From Streptomyces tibetensis (GTDB lineage Bacteria > Actinomycetota > Actinomycetes > Streptomycetales > Streptomycetaceae): DNA of 64,000 nt. The translations under genes and the position numbers were made by a program. The notes below the pieces were generated by a model. The model did not search any database. It was not told where the DNA came from and was given only the letters and a program-made list of their open reading frames with translations. The stretch spans positions 1 to 64,000 of the forward strand of contig NZ_SZVW01000004.1 in assembly GCF_007655005.1 (NCBI RefSeq). Direction: 5' to 3'. Below, in pieces: positions 19,099 to 27,617 of the stretch (position 1 is its first letter; each line of letters starts with the position of its first letter).

Positions 19099-19998
19099 GT
19101 GTCTGACTCCGCGAACACCCCCGAAGACCCGAACCCGCACACGGACCCGCACACGGACCGGCAGCCGCACACGAACCCGCAGCCGCACCCGCACCCGGAC
19201 CCGCACACCCCCGGCGTCTCCGTCCGCAGCACCCGGGCCAAGGGAGAGCCGCGCTTCCCCGACGGGCCGAAGGCCGATCCCGCCGGTTCGCACTTCGAGC
19301 GGCGGATCCGCAGTTTCCAGCCCCGTCGCAGCCGTGTCACCGCCGGTCAGGCGGACGCGCTGCAGCGCCTGTGGCCCAAGTGGGGCCTCGACATCGACGG
19401 CAGCCGCACCCTCGACCTGCCCGAGCTGTTCGGCAACGACAACCCCGTCGTCCTGGAGATCGGCTTCGGCATGGGCGAGGCCACCGCCCAGATGGCCGCG
19501 GCCGACCCCGCCACGAACATCCTCGCGGTCGACGTCCACACCCCCGGCCAGGGCAACCTGCTCAACCTCGCCGACCGCAACGGCCTGTCCAACATCCGCG
19601 TCGGCAACGGCGACGCGATCATCCTCCTGCGCGAGATGCTCGCCCCGGACTCCCTCGGCGGCCTCCGCGTCTACTTCCCCGACCCCTGGCCCAAGAAGCG
19701 GCACCACAAGCGCAGGATCATCCAGCCCGACTTCCTCACCCTCGCCGCCACCCGGCTCCGGCCCGGCGCGCTCGTCCACTGCGCCACCGACTGGGAGCCG
19801 TACGCCGAGCAGATGCTCGACGTTCTCACCACGCACCCCGACTTCGAGAACACACAGGCGGACGGCGGTTTCGCGCCGCGCCCCGACTTCCGTCCGCTGA
19901 CCCGTTTCGAGGGCCAGGGACTGGACAAGGGACATGTCGTGAACGACCTCCTCTTCCGCCGCGTACAGCACGTGGACCAGCCCCCCGCCGGCGCCTGA
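19099..19998 (+). CDS. trmB: tRNA (guanine-N7)-methyltransferase
   Basis: A 299-residue SAM-dependent enzyme making m7G46 in tRNA. The SAM loop is VLEIGFGMGEATAQMA, and the family signature VYFPDPWPKKRHHKRR is intact. The first 45 residues are a poorly conserved tail rich in Pro-His-Thr-Asp, longer than in most TrmB. I start at GTG 19099, preceded by GAGG; the frame stays open upstream only by reading through the 52-bp array. The next gene starts 59 bases on and is probably co-transcribed. Confidence 0.92.
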   Translation: MSDSANTPEDPNPHTDPHTDRQPHTNPQPHPHPDPHTPGVSVRSTRAKGEPRFPDGPKADPAGSHFERRIRSFQPRRSRVTAGQADALQRLWPKWGLDIDGSRTLDLPELFGNDNPVVLEIGFGMGEATAQMAAADPATNILAVDVHTPGQGNLLNLADRNGLSNIRVGNGDAIILLREMLAPDSLGGLRVYFPDPWPKKRHHKRRIIQPDFLTLAATRLRPGALVHCATDWEPYAEQMLDVLTTHPDFENTQADGGFAPRPDFRPLTRFEGQGLDKGHVVNDLLFRRVQHVDQPPAGA

Positions 19999-20057
19999 CC
20001 ACCCCTGGCACCTTTCCCGCCTGCGGACAGCGCCCATCCGTCGTTAGGGTCAATTCC

Positions 20058-21410
20058 GTGGCCACCAGCCCCCCGCATCCGTCGTACCCGAGCGGTCCCA
20101 CCGACGGCGTCCCCTTCGCCGGCCCAGGCACGGCCGGCTCCCTGCGGCACGCCCACTGGTGGCAGCGCGCCTGGGTGCGCTACGGCGCGCTGAGCACGCT
20201 CCTCGCAATATCCGGCCTGGTCATCCTCGCCCTGGTCCGTGAGGAGACCGGCACAGAGGGGTTCCTGGTCGGGCTGGGGCTGGCCGTCCTGCCGGTCCCT
20301 CTGCTGATCGCCGCGTTCCGCTGGCTGGACCGCGTCGAGCCCGGCCCCTGGCGGAACCTGGTGTTCTGCTTCGCCTGGGGCGCCTGCGCGGCGGCGCTCA
20401 TAGCGATCGTCGCCAACAGCTTCGCGACGAGATGGATAGCGACGGCGACGGCGGACCCGTCCAGCGCGGACACCCTCGGCGCGACCGTGATAGCGCCGGT
20501 GGTCGAGGAGTCGGCCAAGGCGGCGGCCGTGCTCCTGGTCTTCCTCTTCCGGCGCCGCGACTTCACCGGCATCGTCGACGGCGTCGTCATAGCCGGTGTG
20601 ACGGCCACCGGCTTCGCCTTCACCGAGAACATCCTCTACCTGGGCACCGCGTTCGGCACCGACCAGCTCACCGGCGGCACCGGCATCGCCTCCGTCACGG
20701 CGGCGACCTTCTTCGTGCGCATCATCATGTCGCCGTTCGCGCATCCGCTGTTCACGGTCCTCACCGGCATCGGCTTCGGCCTCTCCGCGATCTCGGCGGC
20801 CCGCCGGCCCGTCCGCCGGATCGTCTTCCCGCTGTCCGGGCTGCTGCTCGCGATGGGCATGCACGCGATGTGGAACGGCTCCTCGGCGTTCGGCGAGTAC
20901 GGGTTCTTCGCCGTGTACGCGGCGTTCATGGTGCCGATCTTCGGGCTGCTGACCTGGCTGGTGATCTGGACGCGGCAGCGGGAGCTGAAGACCGTACGGG
21001 CGGAGCTGCCCGCCTACGCCGTGGCCGGCTGGCTGACCCCGGCCGAGCCGTACGCGCTCGGCTCGATGCGGGCCCGGCGGATCGCCCGCCAGTACGCCCG
21101 TCGCCACGCGGGCAGGGCGGCGGCCCGGGAGGTGGCCCGGTACGAGGCGTACGCGACGTCCCTGGCGTTCCTGCGGCACCGGGCCCGGCGGGGCGGCGCC
21201 CGGGCGGACTTCGCCGTGCGGGAGCGGGAGCTGCTCGGCGAACTGTGGCGACGCCGGGAGGTGTCCCGCCCCGCGCTGGACCACGCGGCCCGGATCACCG
21301 CCCCACCGGTCCCGGTGGTGGCCCCGCCCTGGCCGGTCCACGGGGTGTACGGGTACGGCTACGGCCACCAGCCGACGCCGTACCCCGCGTACAACCCGTA
21401 CCGCACCTAG
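20058..21410 (+). CDS. PrsW-family intramembrane metalloprotease
   Basis: A 450-residue polytopic membrane protein with about eight to nine hydrophobic segments. PrsW-family catalytic motifs are visible: EExxK at about 150-154 (VVEESAK), FAFTEN near 185, HPLF, and HAMWN near 266. The cytoplasmic C-terminal 130 residues are Arg-rich, then Tyr/Pro-rich. In Bacillus, PrsW cleaves the anti-sigma factor RsiW; actinobacterial members are uncharacterised in substrate. GTG 20058 is the only start close to the hydrophobic core. It follows trmB directly. Confidence 0.85.
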   Translation: MATSPPHPSYPSGPTDGVPFAGPGTAGSLRHAHWWQRAWVRYGALSTLLAISGLVILALVREETGTEGFLVGLGLAVLPVPLLIAAFRWLDRVEPGPWRNLVFCFAWGACAAALIAIVANSFATRWIATATADPSSADTLGATVIAPVVEESAKAAAVLLVFLFRRRDFTGIVDGVVIAGVTATGFAFTENILYLGTAFGTDQLTGGTGIASVTAATFFVRIIMSPFAHPLFTVLTGIGFGLSAISAARRPVRRIVFPLSGLLLAMGMHAMWNGSSAFGEYGFFAVYAAFMVPIFGLLTWLVIWTRQRELKTVRAELPAYAVAGWLTPAEPYALGSMRARRIARQYARRHAGRAAAREVARYEAYATSLAFLRHRARRGGARADFAVRERELLGELWRRREVSRPALDHAARITAPPVPVVAPPWPVHGVYGYGYGHQPTPYPAYNPYRT

Positions 21411-21440
21411 GCCCCGAACCGCACCCCGCAGAGCCAACCG

Positions 21441-21539
21441 ACGCTCAAACCGAGACCCGCGTCAGCCGCTCAAACGCTCAAACCGAGCCCCACGTCAGCC
21501 GCTCAAACGCTCAAACCGAGGCCCGCGTCAGCTGCTCGA
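21441..21539. repeat. Three 33-bp copies spanning the aldo/keto reductase stop
   Basis: Units begin ACGCTCAAAC at 21441, 21474 and 21507. The unit nearest the gene contains the real end of the minus-strand gene (Leu-Thr-Arg-Ala-Ser-Val-stop). The other two repeat that end, stop codon included, with small changes. Confidence 0.92.
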
Positions 21540-22455
21540 CCTCGGCCTCCGAGAGCGTCAGCTCGCCCACGCCGACCAGTGCGGGCAGCTGCTCCACCGT
21601 CCGTGCGGAAGCGATCGGCGCCGCGACGGTGGGCTGGGCGGCGAGCCAGGCGAGAGCCACCGTGGCCACGGGCGCGTCGTGCGCCCCGGCGATCTCGTCG
21701 AGGGCGGCGAGCACCCGCTGCCCCCGCTCGGTCTCCAGATGCTTGGCGGCACCGCTCGCCCGCGCGCTCTCGACGGTCGTACCGGGCCGGTACTTGCCCG
21801 TGAGGAAGCCGGACGCGAGCGCGTAGTACGGAACGGCCGCGAGGCCGGCCCGCTCGGCGAGATCCTGGAGCTCACCCTCGTACGTGTCGCGGGAGACCAG
21901 GTTGTAGTGCGGCTGGAGAGCCACGTACCGGGCGAGCCCCTCGCGGTCGGAGAACTCCAGGGACTCCCGCAGCCGCTCGGCGGAGATGTTGGAGGCGGCG
22001 ATGTGCCGCACCTTCCCGGCCTTCACAAGGCTGTCGAGCGCGCCGATGATCTCCTCGACGGGCACGTCGGGCTGGTCGAAGTGGGTGTAGTAGAGGTCGA
22101 TGTAGTCGGTGCGCAGGCGCCGCAGGGAGGCGTCGGCGGCGGCCGTGATGTTGGCGGCGGACAGTCCTTGGAAGTCGGGGTGCTGGCTGACCTTCGTGGC
22201 GACGACGACGTCGGAGCGGTTGCCGCGGGCCTCGAGCCACTTGCCGAGGATGGTCTCGGATTCCCCGCCCCGGTTGCCGTCGACCCACGCCGAGTAGACG
22301 TCGGCGGTGTCGACGAAGTTGCCGCCGGCGGCGGTGTAGGCGTCGAGCACGGCGAACGACTGGTCCTCGTCGGCGGTCCAGCCGAAGACGTTGCCGCCGA
22401 GGGCGAGCGGGAAGACCTCGAGGTCGGAAGAGCCGAGCTTGCGCAGAGAAGTCAT
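21511..22455 (-). CDS. Aldo/keto reductase
   Basis: A 314-residue NADPH-dependent oxidoreductase with a TIM-barrel fold. Catalytic-tetrad elements are visible: Asp/Tyr in DTADVYSAW, Lys in VVATKVS, His in YYTHFDQPD. The N-terminus KLGSSDLEVFPLALGGNVFG is typical of the YajO/Tas-like AKR group. The physiological substrate is unknown. ATG 22455 has GAGGTG upstream. It is convergent with the PrsW-like gene. The 3' end is unusual: the last codons and stop are present in three tandem copies. Confidence 0.88.
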   Translation of the reverse strand: MTSLRKLGSSDLEVFPLALGGNVFGWTADEDQSFAVLDAYTAAGGNFVDTADVYSAWVDGNRGGESETILGKWLEARGNRSDVVVATKVSQHPDFQGLSAANITAAADASLRRLRTDYIDLYYTHFDQPDVPVEEIIGALDSLVKAGKVRHIAASNISAERLRESLEFSDREGLARYVALQPHYNLVSRDTYEGELQDLAERAGLAAVPYYALASGFLTGKYRPGTTVESARASGAAKHLETERGQRVLAALDEIAGAHDAPVATVALAWLAAQPTVAAPIASARTVEQLPALVGVGELTLSEAEVEQLTRASV

Positions 22456-22620
22456 GCTTCACCTCAACGCCCAGAGAGGAACGCCTCATTCCGCGGCGAA
22501 CGCAAAGGCCCTGTAAACACTTTGGCTTGGTATGCGCCGCCGTACACGCCGGAACGCCGACGGCCCTGACGTCGGGGTGTCGTCGTCAGGGCCGTCGGTG
22601 CTTCAACGCATGCGTAGCGC

Positions 22621-23661
22621 TTACGGGTTCAGTCCCTTGCCGCGCAGCCACGCCATCGGGTCGATGCCGCTCGCGGCCCCGCCGGTGTGGACCTCGAGGT
22701 GCAGGTGCGCCCCGGTGACGTTGCCGGTGGCGCCCACGCGGCCGATCACGTCGCCGGTGCTGACCTTCTGGCCGACGCTGACGCCGATGGAGGACTGGTG
22801 CGCGTACCAGATCTCGGTGCCGTCATCGAGGGTGAGGACGGTCTTGTAGCCGTACGAGCCGTTCCAGCCCGCCTCGGTGATGGTGCCGCTGTGCACGGCC
22901 TTGATCGGCGTGCCCGTGGGGGCGGCGAAGTCGAGGCCGGTGTGGTGGCCGGAGGACCAGTAGGCGCCGGCCTGGCCGAAGGTGGAGGTGAGGGTGTACG
23001 AGGAGGTCGGCAGCGTGAACTGCTTGGCGAGGGAGGCGAGCCGCTCGGCCTCGGCCTTCTTCTCGGCCTCCTCCTCCGCCTTCTTCTTGGCCTCGGCGGC
23101 CTTGGCCTTGGCTTCCTGCTCCGCCTTGGCGACGGCGTCCGCCGCCGCCTTCTCGGCGGCGGCCGCGGCGTCCTGGGCGGCCTTGGTCTCGATCTGGTCC
23201 TGCTGGTGCTCGACCTGGGCCATGATCCGGGCGCGCAGCGCGTCACCGGCTCCGGCGTGGGCGCCGGACGTGTCCTTCGCGGTCTCCGCCGTGGCGGTGC
23301 CGAGGCTGCTGAGCGGGGTGGCGGAACCTTCGGGGGTGTCGTCGTCCGAGATGAGGGAACCCACCGAGGGCAGGTCCGGCACGGAGATGGACACCGGGGG
23401 CTTGCCGGTCTGGGCGCTGGCCATGCCGCCGGCACCCACGGCGGCTATGACGCCGACGCCCAGGACGGTGGAGCTGCGGGCGAGGCCTCCGCCGCGCTGC
23501 TTGGTGACGCGATGCCGGCCACGGACGGGACGGATGGACTCCTCGGTGGGGTTCCACTCCTGGAACGGGCCCTCGTCGGTGCGCTGAGCGCTGTAGCCGA
23601 AGGTGTCGCTGTCGCGCTTCGGCGCGTACGGGGCCGCGGGGGCAGGCCGGTTGGACGCCAC
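22621..23661 (-). CDS. Secreted M23 peptidase with coiled coil
   Basis: A 346-residue cell-wall endopeptidase. Residues 1-65 are basic and end in a hydrophobic stretch (LGVGVIAAVGAGGMASAQT) acting as signal or anchor. A Lys/Glu/Ala coiled coil lies at about 150-215, and a zinc M23/LytM domain at about 235-340 with HHTGLDFAAPTGTP, WYAHQSS and HLHLEVH. It should cut peptidoglycan cross-links in growth or spore outgrowth. GTG 23661 has AAGGAG upstream. Its leader contains a c-di-AMP riboswitch, as for other Streptomyces wall hydrolases. Confidence 0.92.
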   Translation of the reverse strand: MASNRPAPAAPYAPKRDSDTFGYSAQRTDEGPFQEWNPTEESIRPVRGRHRVTKQRGGGLARSSTVLGVGVIAAVGAGGMASAQTGKPPVSISVPDLPSVGSLISDDDTPEGSATPLSSLGTATAETAKDTSGAHAGAGDALRARIMAQVEHQQDQIETKAAQDAAAAAEKAAADAVAKAEQEAKAKAAEAKKKAEEEAEKKAEAERLASLAKQFTLPTSSYTLTSTFGQAGAYWSSGHHTGLDFAAPTGTPIKAVHSGTITEAGWNGSYGYKTVLTLDDGTEIWYAHQSSIGVSVGQKVSTGDVIGRVGATGNVTGAHLHLEVHTGGAASGIDPMAWLRGKGLNP

Positions 23662-23687
23662 GTGGGCGTACTCCTTTCCTTCCTTCT

Positions 23688-23822
23688 CGCCTACCGGGTT
23701 AGCTGACGGGTTCGGAGCAGGAAGGTCTCCTACGCGCGTATACCTGCCGTGCTTCCACGGCGGTATCCGCCCGATTCACCCCAAGTGGTGGTTCCCCGGT
23801 TCCCTTTCGGGATTCGGCGCGT
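23688..23822 (-). promoter_or_regulatory. ydaO/yuaA c-di-AMP riboswitch
   Basis: On the minus strand, about 27 to 160 bases before the M23 start, the leader shows the conserved ydaO blocks in order. These are CCGAAUCCCG; AACCGGGGAACCA; UUGGGGUGAAUC; a variable stem; GUAGGAGACCUUCCUGCUC; CGAACCCGUCAGCUAACCCG; and a closing GGCG that pairs with the CGCC at the 5' end. This class binds cyclic di-AMP and usually lowers expression of wall hydrolase genes when c-di-AMP is high. Confidence 0.95.
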
Positions 23823-24073
23823 GCGCACGGAGCCGCCTTCTGTGACGGCTGGGACGACCGCGCTGCGTTATCGAACGTTAATGGAGGCACGAGGGGTATT
23901 CCAGCGATTCCACTTGATCATTAACCTTTTCGCGCGGACTTACCTGTCATGACCGGCTTAAATCGGGCGAGTTGACCGGTCCGCAAGTGACTGACGAGTT
24001 TTGACGGTGTGTCAGTTGTTATGCGGAACGGGGTGGTTCGCTCACCGAACGTGATGAGGTACCGAGAAAAGCA

Positions 24074-24109
24074 CCGAGGGCCGGAATCCTTTTGGATTCC
24101 GGCCCTCGG
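24074..24109 (-). terminator. Terminator of initiator tRNA gene
   Basis: A perfect 16-base-pair stem (CCGAGGGCCGGAATCC) with a TTTT loop, followed on the minus strand by TGCTTTTCTC. It sits just after the initiator tRNA. Confidence 0.9.
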
Positions 24110-24116
24110 CCTTCAG

Positions 24117-24190
24117 TAGCGGGGACAGGATTTGAACCTGCGACCTCTGGGTTATGAGCCCAGCGAGCTACCGAGCTGCTCCACCCCGCG
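24117..24190 (-). tRNA. tRNA-fMet (CAU), initiator
   Basis: A 74-base cloverleaf with anticodon CAU in the loop CUCAUAA. The acceptor begins CGCGGGG and ends CCCCGCUA, leaving C1 opposite A72 unpaired. The anticodon stem starts with three G-C pairs (GGG/CCC). Both features mark the initiator. CCA is not encoded. Confidence 0.96.
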
Positions 24191-24256
24191 TCGTTGTGTC
24201 ACCAGTGTACGCCATCCGCGGGACAGCTCGCACACACCCACCGTTCCGGCCCGCGC

Positions 24257-25387
24257 TCAGCTCAGCAGGTGGCGGTTCGGGGCCTTGGCCTGCTCCCCGT
24301 GCTCCGGGAGGACGAGGACCTCCACCCCCTGGGCCGCCAGGAGGCCACTGCCGTCGGCATCCGTCACGAAGGTGTCCGGCTCGCGCCAGGCCGTGACGAC
24401 CCGTCGGACGCCCGCGTCGAGGATCAGCCGGGCGCAGGGTGCGGGTCGGGAGGCGCGGCGGGCGCACGGCTCCAGGCTGCTGTACACCGTCGCGCCGGGC
24501 AGGCGCGGGTCGGCCGGGTCGAGCTTGGCGAGGGCCGCCTCCTCGGCGTGCACCACCGGGTCGCCGCCCTCGCGGGAGTGGCCCCGGGCCAGTTCCGTGC
24601 CGTCGGCGCCGACCACGACCGCGCCCACACTGAACGCGGTGTCCGACGGCGGACAGTGCTCGGCCAGCTCACAGGCGCGGGCCAGCCAGTGGTGGTCGGC
24701 GGCGGTGGGCAGGGCGCCGGTGCCCGGGGCGGTCGGCTCGTAGCGCATCAGGACGACGTCCTCGATCCGCCGCGACTCCAGCAGCCGGAGCCGGCCGCCC
24801 TGGTAGCCACCGGGGCCGAAGAGCCGGGGCGCCCGGGGGTCGCCCACGAAGAGCGGGGCGAGGACCAGCTGGAGCTCGTCGGCCAGGCCCTGGGTGAGGA
24901 GCTGGGTGTGGATCAGGCCGCCGCCCTCGACCATGAGCCGCCTCACGCCCCGGACGTCGTGCAGGTGCGTCAGCAGCCGCCGCCAGTCGAGGTCGGCGCC
25001 GAGCGGGACGACGTCGGTGGCCAGATCCAGGGCCCGGGCGCGTGCGGCACCCTGGTCGGTCGTGTAGAGGACCTTGTCGCCGCCGGTGTGCCAGAAGCGG
25101 GCGTCCGGGTCGAGGTCGCCGGAGCCGCTGACCGTGACCTTGAGGGGGTACTCGGGCTTGCCGGCGCCCGTGCGGGCGGACCGGCGCTGCTCCGAGTTCA
25201 CCAGCAGGCGCGGGTTGTCGGCGCGGATGGTGCCGGCGCCGATCAGGATCGCGTCGACGGAGGCCCGCACCTCGTCGACCCGGTCGAAGTCGGCCGGGCC
25301 GGACAGGAGCAGCCGGTCGGGTCCGGTGTCGTCCAGGTAGCCGTCGAGGGAGACGGCGGCGGACAGCAGGACGTACGGGTGGGGCAT
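24257..25387 (-). CDS. Inverted-order RibD-like reductase/deaminase
   Basis: A 376-residue fusion of the two riboflavin-pathway activities in reversed order. The RibD-C/dihydrofolate-reductase-like domain is at about 1-225 (LLSAAVSLDGYLDD, ILIGAGTIRADNPRLLV, VEGGGLIHTQLL), and the cytidine-deaminase-like domain at about 230-376 with zinc motifs VVHAEEAA and EPC-nine-residues-C. Standard RibD has deaminase first. The pair would convert the GTP cyclohydrolase II product toward the ribitylamino-pyrimidine. ATG 25387 has GGAG upstream. It is divergent from a MarR gene and ribA, with a shared operator. Confidence 0.85.
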   Translation of the reverse strand: MPHPYVLLSAAVSLDGYLDDTGPDRLLLSGPADFDRVDEVRASVDAILIGAGTIRADNPRLLVNSEQRRSARTGAGKPEYPLKVTVSGSGDLDPDARFWHTGGDKVLYTTDQGAARARALDLATDVVPLGADLDWRRLLTHLHDVRGVRRLMVEGGGLIHTQLLTQGLADELQLVLAPLFVGDPRAPRLFGPGGYQGGRLRLLESRRIEDVVLMRYEPTAPGTGALPTAADHHWLARACELAEHCPPSDTAFSVGAVVVGADGTELARGHSREGGDPVVHAEEAALAKLDPADPRLPGATVYSSLEPCARRASRPAPCARLILDAGVRRVVTAWREPDTFVTDADGSGLLAAQGVEVLVLPEHGEQAKAPNRHLLS

Positions 25388-25432
25388 CGGTGCTCCGCGG
25401 CTGGTCGGGACGGCGGGACGGGACAGGCCTTG

Positions 25433-25447
25433 GTTCAAGTTTGAAAC
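25433..25447. promoter_or_regulatory. Palindromic operator 1 (MarR/rib locus)
   Basis: GTTCAAGTTTGAAAC lies between the divergent RibD-like and MarR starts, 18 bases before the MarR ATG. It matches two further palindromes before ribA, so one regulator probably binds all three. Confidence 0.75.
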
Positions 25448-25464
25448 AAACCTACACTGGCGGC

Positions 25465-25980
25465 ATGACGACTCGCTGGCTCACCCCCGAGGAGCAGCGC
25501 GCCTGGCGCGCCTACATGGCCGCCTCGCTGCTCCTGGAGGACGCGATCGACCGGCAGCTCCAGCAGGACGCCGGCATGCCGCACCTGTACTACTCCATCC
25601 TGTCCGTCCTGTCGGAGTCCCCGGAGCGGCGGCTGCGCATGACCGATCTCGCGGAGCGGCTGAAGATCACGCGCAGCCGGCTGACGTACGCGGTCACGCG
25701 GCTGGAGAAGGACGGCATGCTGCGGCGCGAGGCCTGCCGGTACGACAAGCGGGGCAGCGTCGCGGCGCTGACCGACGAGGGCTTCGCCGTGCTGGAGCGC
25801 GCGGCGCCCGGGCATGTCGAGACCGTGCGGAGCTCCCTGTTCGACCGCCTCAGCGAGGAGCAGGTGGGGCAGCTGGAGGAGATCTCGGCGGCGATCGCGC
25901 AGGGGCTGCAGGAGGACGGGGCGCGGGCGGCGGCGGACGAGGTGCCGTGGCGGCGGAGGTCGTCCACGGCCTGTTCGTGA
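25465..25980 (+). CDS. MarR-family regulator of the rib-like locus
   Basis: A 171-residue MarR protein with winged helix at about 35-105 (MTDLAERLKITRSRLTYAVTRLEKDG, then RREACRYDKRGSVAALT). It starts at ATG 25465, just after palindrome GTTCAAGTTTGAAAC. Related palindromes at 26010 and 26052 precede ribA. It therefore probably represses itself, the divergent RibD-like gene and ribA. The signal is unknown; a flavin or pathway intermediate would be logical, but this is guesswork. Confidence 0.88.
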   Translation: MTTRWLTPEEQRAWRAYMAASLLLEDAIDRQLQQDAGMPHLYYSILSVLSESPERRLRMTDLAERLKITRSRLTYAVTRLEKDGMLRREACRYDKRGSVAALTDEGFAVLERAAPGHVETVRSSLFDRLSEEQVGQLEEISAAIAQGLQEDGARAAADEVPWRRRSSTACS

Positions 25981-26009
25981 CGCGCGCCACACCGGCCCGG
26001 ATTCTCGTT

Positions 26010-26025
26010 GCTTCAAATTTAAAGC
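26010..26025. promoter_or_regulatory. Palindromic operator 2, upstream of ribA
   Basis: GCTTCAAATTTAAAGC, matching operators 1 and 3 in the TTCAA-TTTGAA-type core. It is 30 bases after the MarR stop. Confidence 0.75.
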
Positions 26026-26051
26026 ACGAGTAGGGTTCCGATCGTGGATCT

Positions 26052-26067
26052 GCTTCAAATCTGAAGC
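26052..26067. promoter_or_regulatory. Palindromic operator 3, upstream of ribA
   Basis: GCTTCAAATCTGAAGC, 46 bases before the ribA ATG and 42 bases from operator 2 start to start, i.e. four helical turns. The spacing would place two dimers on the same DNA face. Confidence 0.75.
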
Positions 26068-26113
26068 AGTACGGCTGTGCAGCCGAACAGGAAACGGAAC
26101 CCGGAGGCCCCGC

Positions 26114-26755
26114 ATGTCCGACACCCCCGCCGTCATCGCCACCCCACGCTCCCGCGTCCGGGTCCCGCTGCGTTTCCACGACGGCTACGAGGCGGACGCC
26201 GAGCTCGTCACCTTCCACGGCCTGGCCGACGGTCAGGAGCACGTGGCCGTGATCCTCGGCGAGCCCGGCCCGGTCCCGCTGGTGCGGCTGCACTCCGAGT
26301 GCCTGACCGGGGACGTGTTCGGCTCCGCCCGCTGCGACTGCGGCCCGCAGCTGCGCGAGGCGGTCGAGAGCATCGCCGAACGCGGCGGGGTCTTGCTGTA
26401 CCTCCGGCAGGAGGGCCGCGGCATCGGCCTCTACAACAAGCTCGACGCGTACGCCCTGCAGGACGAGGGGCTCGACACGTACGAGGCGAACGCGGCCCTC
26501 GGGCTGCCGGAGGACGCCCGCGACTACACGGCGGCGGCCCAGATGCTCCGGGCCCTGGGCATCGGCGAACTGGACCTGCTCTCCAACAACCCCGACAAGG
26601 CGGGCCAGTTGCGCTCCCTGGGCGTCGACGTCCGCGAGCGGATCCCCACGGGCGTCTTCACCACCGCCCACAACGTCCGCTACCTGCGCGCGAAGGTCCT
26701 CCAGACCCAGCACACGCTGCCGCTCGCCGCACTGGCGGAGCTCAACGCCGGCTGA
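26114..26755 (+). CDS. ribA: GTP cyclohydrolase II
   Basis: A 213-residue stand-alone GTP cyclohydrolase II, opening GTP to 2,5-diamino-6-ribosylamino-pyrimidinone phosphate. Zinc Cys residues are at 63, 74 and 76 (SECLTGD, ARCDCG). The EGRGIGL loop is at 100-106. Tyr113 (KLDAYALQ) matches the E. coli Tyr105 that separates true type II enzymes from variants that stop at the formylamino product. Arg in DARDYT is also present. ATG 26114 has GGAGG. No riboflavin synthase or lumazine synthase is nearby, so the product may feed a separate flavin-like route. Confidence 0.92.
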   Translation: MSDTPAVIATPRSRVRVPLRFHDGYEADAELVTFHGLADGQEHVAVILGEPGPVPLVRLHSECLTGDVFGSARCDCGPQLREAVESIAERGGVLLYLRQEGRGIGLYNKLDAYALQDEGLDTYEANAALGLPEDARDYTAAAQMLRALGIGELDLLSNNPDKAGQLRSLGVDVRERIPTGVFTTAHNVRYLRAKVLQTQHTLPLAALAELNAG

Positions 26756-26872
26756 GCGGTCGCCGGTCCGGCCGGGCACTGAACGGGGCTGCTTGCCCCT
26801 CGCTTCCTCGGGTACAGCCTTTGCAAGAGGGTGACCTCATCAATACCCGGAGCTTTTTGGAAGTGACCGTTC

Positions 26873-27373
26873 GTGACCGATCTCGGCGGCCCCGGCAACC
26901 ACCGGGCGAAGGGACCGGACGAGGGCCCGGAGGCCGTCGCCGCGCAGATCGCCGATGCCGTGGAGAGTCTGGCGGAGCTGTGGTCGATCGCCGCCCAGGA
27001 GGCGTCCCTGCGCCTGTCACCGCACCAGTTGCGGGCCCTGCGCACCGTGCAGGCGGCGCCCGGCCTGAACCTGACGGCCCTCGCGGACGGCCTGGACATC
27101 GGCCTCCCCACGGCCAGCCGCCTCTGCGACCGCCTGGCGGCGGCGGGCCTCCTGGAACGGACCCCGCACCCCGACACCCGCCGCGTGGTGCAACTGTGGC
27201 TCACCTCACACGGGCGGCGCGTGCTGTGCGATGTCGCCGGCCGCCGCGCCCAGGCCCTGGCCACAGCCCTGGCGGCGATGGAACCGGCCGAACGGTCGGC
27301 GCTGAGCAGGGGGTTGCGGGGGTTTATGGCAGCCCGGGACACGGTGGTACCGGGCGTCGACGGGACCGAGTGA
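26873..27373 (+). CDS. MarR-family regulator, stressosome flank 1
   Basis: A 166-residue MarR protein. The winged helix at about 60-115 includes LTALADGLDIGLPTASRLCDRLAAAGLLER. It closely resembles the regulator at 31964 on the other side of the Rsb cluster (TSRLCDRLQAAGFVER), suggesting an old duplication. GTG 26873 is the start by frame; the ribosome site is weak. It is convergent with the ATPase/PP2C gene. Its target is not shown; control of the neighbouring Rsb genes is a reasonable guess. Confidence 0.85.
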   Translation: MTDLGGPGNHRAKGPDEGPEAVAAQIADAVESLAELWSIAAQEASLRLSPHQLRALRTVQAAPGLNLTALADGLDIGLPTASRLCDRLAAAGLLERTPHPDTRRVVQLWLTSHGRRVLCDVAGRRAQALATALAAMEPAERSALSRGLRGFMAARDTVVPGVDGTE

Positions 27374-27464
27374 GTCCAGGGAGAGGTACGGACGGCGAAC
27401 GCCACCGGTGACCGGTGAGCCCGGTCAGCGCGGCCTCACCGAAGCGGCGCGGCGCGGCGCGGAT

Positions 27465-27617
27465 GCCCTCAGACCCCCGCCCCATGACGCCACACACCAC
27501 CGGCGCCTCGCCGCAACGCCCTCGCACCCACCACCGGCGATGCCGGCACCGCCCTCAGACCCCCGCCCCATGACCGCACACACCACCGGCGCTTCGCCGC
27601 AACGCCCTCAGACCCCC
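27465..27617. repeat. Repeated gene end downstream of the ATPase/PP2C gene
   Basis: The block GCCCTCAGACCCCC occurs at 27465, 27551 and 27604. The last copy contains the actual stop (27608-27610) of the minus-strand gene. Flanking sequence to about 58 bases (CACACCACCGGCGC and CGCCGCAACGCCCT) is shared by the first two copies. Confidence 0.85.
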
